Below are positions 59,964 to 64,000 of a DNA stretch of 64,000 nucleotides, piece by piece. A program made the translations under genes and the position numbers. Below the pieces are notes generated by a model that was given only the letters and a program-made list of their open reading frames with translations, was not told where the DNA came from and searched no databases. Source of the stretch: Sphingobacterium sp. CZ-2 (GTDB lineage Bacteria > Bacteroidota > Bacteroidia > Sphingobacteriales > Sphingobacteriaceae); assembly GCF_004526235.1 (NCBI RefSeq), contig NZ_CP038159.1:2604001-2668000 (forward strand), given 5' to 3'. Positions within the stretch are counted from its first letter, which is position 1, and the number at the start of each line of letters is the position of its first letter.

Positions 59964-59992
59964 AAAAGGTCGAGCATTAGCTCGGCCTTTTT
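59964..59992 (+). terminator. Terminator of barrel gene 1
   Basis: AAAGGTCGAGC-ATTA-GCTCGGCCTTT is followed by T residues, 60 bases after the stop. Confidence 0.75.
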
Positions 59993-60087
59993 TTACATCT
60001 CTAAAGGTTGCATAAACACCTGTAAATCATTGGCTTGACTTTTGTTATTTTATCTATAACTAATAATTACACTTAACATCAATTATT

Positions 60088-60723
60088 ATGAGAAAGTTAT
60101 TTTTAATCACATTGGTCAGTTGTATTTCAACAGCAGCAATGGCACAAGTAAGTTATGGTTTAAAAGGAGGAGTTAACTTAGGTAAGTTTTCTGAGGCATT
60201 CTCAGATGAATTGAAAGATTATGAAAAAATGAATCCATCCTTCTATGTCACTGGATTTGCAGATATTCCCGTAGCACCGCAATTCTCCATTCAACCTGGT
60301 TTATCGCTACAGGGAAAAGGAGCGAAATATGAAGGTGAAGTGAATGGAACCTCTGGAAAAATTACGGTCAATATTATGTCCTTAGAGATTCCGGTTAATG
60401 CGGTTTATTATATCCCTGCAGGAACAGGAAATGTATTCCTTGGCGCAGGTCCATATGTAGGATATGCTTTAAGCGGCACCTACAAATCTGTTGTCAGTGG
60501 TAATGACGATGCATCTGTCGAAGAAGATATCGATTTCTCCGGAGATGATAAAGAAGCCAATGCTTTTGAAGCTGGATTAAACTTTATGGCAGGCTACAAA
60601 CTCTCCAACGGTTTTCTGATCAACGCAGGTTATGGCTTAGGATTAACGAAAATTGCAGCCGATGACGATGCTCCGAATTACAAAAATAGAGTGCTTTCCT
60701 TTGGTATAGGATTCCAATTTTAA
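60088..60723 (+). CDS. PorT-type outer-membrane beta-barrel protein, paralogue 2
   Basis: A 211-residue paralogue of the preceding gene: SYGLKGGVNLGKFSE, VTGFADIPVAPQFSIQPGLS, LEIPVNAVYYIPAGTGNVFL and the C-terminal YKNRVLSFGIGFQF closely match, differing mostly in loops. Signal peptide ends near AMAQ. It arose by tandem duplication, and has its own leader and terminator, so the two can be expressed apart. Confidence 0.85.
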   Translation: MRKLFLITLVSCISTAAMAQVSYGLKGGVNLGKFSEAFSDELKDYEKMNPSFYVTGFADIPVAPQFSIQPGLSLQGKGAKYEGEVNGTSGKITVNIMSLEIPVNAVYYIPAGTGNVFLGAGPYVGYALSGTYKSVVSGNDDASVEEDIDFSGDDKEANAFEAGLNFMAGYKLSNGFLINAGYGLGLTKIAADDDAPNYKNRVLSFGIGFQF

Positions 60724-60730
60724 ATATAAA

Positions 60731-60759
60731 ACAAAAGCCCATCAAAAGATGGGCTTTGT
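60731..60759. terminator. Bidirectional terminator between barrel gene 2 and rpsJ
   Basis: ACAAAAGCCCATC-AAAA-GATGGGCTTTGT is followed by TTTTT on the plus strand and by T-rich sequence on the reverse. It lies between convergent genes. Confidence 0.75.
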
Positions 60760-60777
60760 TTTTCTAAAAGAAATCTA

Positions 60778-61083
60778 TCACACTTTGATTTCAACTTCAA
60801 CACCTGAAGGTAATTCTAATTTCATCAACGCATCAACTGTTTTTGAGTTTGATGAATAGATGTCTAACAATCTCTTGTAAGAACATAATTGGAATTGCTC
60901 ACGTGCTTTTTTGTTAACGTGTGGTGAACGTAATACCGTATAGATTTTTTTCTCAGTAGGCAATGGAATTGGTCCACTAACAACTGCACCTGTAGGTTTT
61001 ACCGTTTTTACGATTTTCTCAGCTGATTTGTCAACTAAATTGTAATCGTAAGATTTCAATTTGATTCTGATTCTTTGGCTCAT
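60778..61083 (-). CDS. rpsJ: 30S ribosomal protein S10
   Basis: A 101-residue S10 ([20 protein letters not shown]) with [20 protein letters not shown] and [11 protein letters not shown] landmarks, and ending VEVEIKV. It binds 16S rRNA and NusB. It follows fusA after 79 bases in the rpsL-rpsG-fusA-rpsJ order and is the last gene visible from that cluster before a terminator. Confidence 0.97.
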   Translation of the reverse strand: MSQRIRIKLKSYDYNLVDKSAEKIVKTVKPTGAVVSGPIPLPTEKKIYTVLRSPHVNKKAREQFQLCSYKRLLDIYSSNSKTVDALMKLELPSGVEVEIKV

Positions 61084-61162
61084 CTTATGTATTTGATTTT
61101 AAAATGACCCCTGATTAGAGCTATTAACAATCAGGGATCGGTTTGTTTTTTATTCGAAGGAA

Positions 61163-63286
61163 TTATTCTTCAATATTCTTGATTTTTCCTTTTGATTTCG
61201 CGATTACTTCTTCAGCTACGTTACGAGGTGCTTCAGCGTAGTGGTCAAATTCCATGGTAGAAGTTGCACGACCTGAAGTGATTGTACGTAATTGAGTAAC
61301 ATATCCGAACATCTCAGAAAGTGGTACCAATGCTTTGATTACCTGTGCACCATTACGTGAGTCAAGACCTTGCATCTGACCACGACGACGGTTCAAGTCA
61401 CCCATAACATCACCCATGTTTTCTTCTGGAGTTAATACCTCCACTTTCATGATAGGCTCCATTAATACTGGTTGACATTTAGGTAATGCCTGACGGTAAG
61501 CCATTTTACCTGCTAACTCGAAAGATAATGAGTCTGAATCGACTGCGTGGAAAGATCCATCAATCAAACGAACTTTCATACCTGATAGTGGGTAACCAGC
61601 CAATACACCATTGTTCATCGAAGATTCGAAACCTTTTTGAACGGAAGGAATGTATTCTTTTGGAATAGCACCACCAACGATCTCATTAACGAATTGAAGA
61701 GGGCTCTTAACAACATCCCAATCCTCATCTGCAGGAGAGATAACAACTTTGATATCCGCGAATTTACCACGACCACCTGATTGTTTTTTGTATACCTCAC
61801 GGTGCTCAGAAGTACCGTTGATAGACTCTTTGTATGCTACTTGAGGAGCACCTTGGTTAACCTCTACTTTGAACTCACGTCTCAAACGGTCGATCAAGAT
61901 ATCAAGGTGAAGCTCACCCATACCTGAGATAACTGTTTGACCAGTTTCTTGGTCAGTTTTAACTACGAATGTAGGATCCTCTTCAGCCAATTTACTTAAA
62001 CCAATACCTAATTTATCAACGTCAGCTTGAGTTTTAGGCTCGATCGCTAAACCGATTACCGGCTCAGGGAATACCATGGACTCAAGAACGATAGGGTTTT
62101 TCTCGTCACAAAGTGTATCACCAGTTTTGATGTCTTTGAAACCTACAACCGCACCGATATCTCCAGCTCCGATTCTTTCGATAGGGTTCTGCTTGTTAGC
62201 ATGCATTTGGAAGATACGAGAGATACGTTCTTTGTTTCCTGAACGCGTGTTCAATACATAAGAACCTGCCTCTAATACACCTGAATATGCACGTACGAAA
62301 CATAAACGACCTACGAATGGGTCAGTAGCAATCTTGAAACCTAATGCTGCGAATGGTTCAGCCTCAGAAGGTTTACGAACGATTTCTTCACCAGTGTTCG
62401 GGTTAGTACCTTTAACCGCCTCTTGATCAAGAGGAGAAGGCAATAACTCCATTACGAAGTCAAGCATGGTTTGAACACCTTTGTTTTTGAAAGATGAACC
62501 ACAAACCATAGGAACGATTGCGTTATCCAATACCGCTTTACGTAAAGCGTCTAAGATTTCACGTTCAGTCAATGAATCTGGATCTTCGAAGAATTTCTCC
62601 ATCAAAGACTCATCGTATCCAGCAACAGCTTCCAATAATTTCTCACGGTATTCAGCAACCTCGTCGATCATATCGTCAGGGATAGGAACTTCCGTGAAAG
62701 TCATTCCTTTATCAGCGTCGTTCCAAACGATACCACGGTTGTTGATCAAGTCAACCACACCTTTGAAATCGTCTTCCGCACCGATAGGTAATTGAAGCGC
62801 AACAGCCTCAGATCCTAACATATCTTTTACTTGTTTTACAACTTTCAAGAAGTCAGCACCTGAACGGTCCATTTTATTTACGAAACCAATACGAGGAACT
62901 TTGTATCCATCAGCTAACCGCCAGTTAGTCTCTGATTGAGGCTCAACACCATCAACTGCAGAGAATAAGAATACTAGTCCGTCAAGTACACGTAAAGAAC
63001 GGTTCACCTCAACTGTAAAGTCAACGTGTCCAGGAGTATCAATTACGTTTACTTGGTATTTTTTATTACGGTAGTTCCAGAATACGGTTACCGCAGCAGA
63101 GGTAATGGTGATACCACGCTCTTGCTCTTGTGCCATCCAGTCAGTAGTTGCAGATCCTTCGTGAGTCTCTCCCAACTTGTGGTTAACACCTGAGTAGAAC
63201 AAAATACGCTCTGTAGTTGTAGTTTTACCAGCATCGATGTGTGCAGCGATACCAATATTTCTTACTAATTTTAAGTCTTTTGCCAT
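61163..63286 (-). CDS. fusA: Elongation factor G
   Basis: A full-length 707-residue EF-G: G1 [16 protein letters not shown]3 DTPGHVDF, G4 [10 protein letters not shown], then domain II-V landmarks [18 protein letters not shown] and a C-terminus ending [11 protein letters not shown]. It drives ribosomal translocation. It lies between rpsG and rpsJ in the conserved str cluster. A 12-bp hairpin precedes it. Confidence 0.98.
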   Translation of the reverse strand: MAKDLKLVRNIGIAAHIDAGKTTTTERILFYSGVNHKLGETHEGSATTDWMAQEQERGITITSAAVTVFWNYRNKKYQVNVIDTPGHVDFTVEVNRSLRVLDGLVFLFSAVDGVEPQSETNWRLADGYKVPRIGFVNKMDRSGADFLKVVKQVKDMLGSEAVALQLPIGAEDDFKGVVDLINNRGIVWNDADKGMTFTEVPIPDDMIDEVAEYREKLLEAVAGYDESLMEKFFEDPDSLTEREILDALRKAVLDNAIVPMVCGSSFKNKGVQTMLDFVMELLPSPLDQEAVKGTNPNTGEEIVRKPSEAEPFAALGFKIATDPFVGRLCFVRAYSGVLEAGSYVLNTRSGNKERISRIFQMHANKQNPIERIGAGDIGAVVGFKDIKTGDTLCDEKNPIVLESMVFPEPVIGLAIEPKTQADVDKLGIGLSKLAEEDPTFVVKTDQETGQTVISGMGELHLDILIDRLRREFKVEVNQGAPQVAYKESINGTSEHREVYKKQSGGRGKFADIKVVISPADEDWDVVKSPLQFVNEIVGGAIPKEYIPSVQKGFESSMNNGVLAGYPLSGMKVRLIDGSFHAVDSDSLSFELAGKMAYRQALPKCQPVLMEPIMKVEVLTPEENMGDVMGDLNRRRGQMQGLDSRNGAQVIKALVPLSEMFGYVTQLRTITSGRATSTMEFDHYAEAPRNVAEEVIAKSKGKIKNIEE

Positions 63287-63303
63287 AGTATTTTTGAAAA
63301 AAA

Positions 63304-63351
63304 TACACCGACTTTGATAATGAATAATTTCAATTATCTAAAGTCGGTGTA
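63304..63351. promoter_or_regulatory. Hairpin between rpsG and fusA
   Basis: TACACCGACTTT (63304-63315) and AAAGTCGGTGTA (63340-63351) form a perfect 12-bp stem, with GATAAT/ATTATC extending inward. It sits in the 91-base gap between two cotranscribed genes. It may be an attenuator, processing site or partial terminator. Confidence 0.5.
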
Positions 63352-63377
63352 TCATATTTGAATCGTTGTGTCCAAAA

Positions 63378-63845
63378 TTAGAATCTGAAGTGTGAGAACG
63401 CTTTGTTAGCTTCCGCCATTTTGTGCGTATCTTCTTTCTTCTTAACAGCAGCACCTTCACCTTTAGAAGCTGAAATGATTTCTCCTGCTAATTTCTCGAA
63501 CATAGTTTTTTCACCACGTTTGCGAGCGTAAGAGATTAACCATTTCATACCCAAAGCGATTTTACGCTCCGGACGTACTTCCATAGGAACTTGGAAGTTG
63601 GCACCACCAACACGACGAGATTTAACCTCTACTGCAGGCATTACGTTGTTCAAAGCTTTTTTCCAAGTCTCTAAACCGTTCTCTTGTGTTTTGTTTTCTA
63701 CTAATTCTACTGCATCGTAAAAGATTGAATAGGCGATAGATTTCTTACCGTCAAACATCATGTTGTTTACGAAACGTGTTACCTGAACATCATTAAACTT
63801 TGGATCAGGTAAAATGATTCTCTTTTTTGGTTTTGCTTTTCTCAT
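63378..63845 (-). CDS. rpsG: 30S ribosomal protein S7
   Basis: A 155-residue S7 ([19 protein letters not shown]), with [37 protein letters not shown] and ending [13 protein letters not shown]. It nucleates 30S head assembly. It is preceded by GGAGG in the 22-base gap after rpsL, an unusual clear SD for this phylum. Confidence 0.97.
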   Translation of the reverse strand: MRKAKPKKRIILPDPKFNDVQVTRFVNNMMFDGKKSIAYSIFYDAVELVENKTQENGLETWKKALNNVMPAVEVKSRRVGGANFQVPMEVRPERKIALGMKWLISYARKRGEKTMFEKLAGEIISASKGEGAAVKKKEDTHKMAEANKAFSHFRF

Positions 63846-63864
63846 TTTATTTTCCTCCGTTTAA

Positions 63865-64000
63865 TTATTTCTTACCTTTTCCTTTTGCTGGAGCAGCTGC
63901 CTGTCCTGGTTTAGGGCGTTTTGTTCCGTATTTAGAACGACGTTGGTTACGACCTGCTACACCTGAAGTATCTAATGCACCACGGATGATGTGGTAACGA
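63865..64000 (-). CDS. rpsL: 30S ribosomal protein S12, C-terminal part (runs past the right edge)
   Basis: The last 45 codons of S12 are in the window: [20 protein letters not shown] and [14 protein letters not shown], ending KGKGKK and a stop at 63865. The alanine/lysine-rich tail ([11 protein letters not shown]) is typical of Bacteroidota S12. The rest of the gene, including the streptomycin-determining Lys42/87 region, is outside. Confidence 0.95.
   Translation of the reverse strand, partial: RYHIIRGALDTSGVAGRNQRRSKYGTKRPKPGQAAAPAKGKGKK

Overview
The window is chromosomal DNA of a Bacteroidota bacterium, most likely a Sphingobacteriaceae (Sphingobacterium-like) strain. The evidence is a SusC/SusD pair, several lipoproteins with Bacteroidota-type lipoboxes, DUF4954 and DUF1080 proteins, PorT-type barrels, promoters of the TTG-N18-20-TAnnTTTG type, and scarce Shine-Dalgarno sequences. 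The genus is an inference; the phylum is secure.

Layout. 1-9.3 kb: a DEAD-box helicase cut by the window edge, an amino-acid permease, a mazEF toxin-antitoxin pair with a palindromic operator, a decayed fabF tail beside a long hairpin repeat, an SDR reductase/Crp-type regulator pair, an OmpA lipoprotein-type porin and two universal stress proteins. 9.3-18 kb: housekeeping genes alaS, a TlpA-like thioredoxin lipoprotein, an orphan OmpR-type response regulator, glmS and a DUF4954 protein, followed by a cluster of dispersed repeats that supplies a terminator. 18.4-25 kb: two DUF1080 proteins around a Tat-exported Gfo/Idh/MocA oxidoreductase (probably 3-keto-glycoside metabolism), a Yellow/MRJP-like protein, an Smr protein and a lipoprotein.

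25.2-37.1 kb: an integrative mobilizable element sits in tRNA-Pro(UGG), bounded by a 27-bp direct repeat of the tRNA 3' end (25226-25252 and 37054-37080). Its backbone, read leftward, is tyrosine integrase, an unknown protein, an excisionase-like HTH, a RepA-like ATPase, a Toprim primase-like protein, MobC, a relaxase and a membrane coiled-coil protein. There is no type IV secretion system. At its left end it carries an integron: a divergent recombinase, a putative attI, and three cassettes each closed by an attC-like site (27338-27472, 28427-28620, 30169-30304). The cassettes hold aadS, an unknown gene, and a two-gene XRE-membrane regulator/esterase unit. Each attC outer arm is complementary to the start of its own cassette, and the inner stems covary. 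The recombinase lacks the extra segment typical of IntI. This is the most notable system in the window.

37-49 kb: tRNA-fragment repeats, a decayed antitoxin/PIN toxin fused by deletion to the tail of a phosphodiesterase-LamG gene, a lipoprotein, an IS1182-type insertion sequence, a second ANT(6)-like gene, a GNAT enzyme and a SusC/SusD pair. 49-58.9 kb: a clostripain-type lipoprotein, a 937-residue surface lipoprotein with collagen-like stretches, and a LexA/CI-like regulator without its protease residues; shared TACAAT-N5-ATTGTA palindromes suggest these last two are linked. Then Lrp, a cysteine synthase, a GDPD, cutC and tRNA-Cys. 59-64 kb: two tandem outer-membrane barrels and the start of a ribosomal cluster (rpsL-rpsG-fusA-rpsJ, read leftward).
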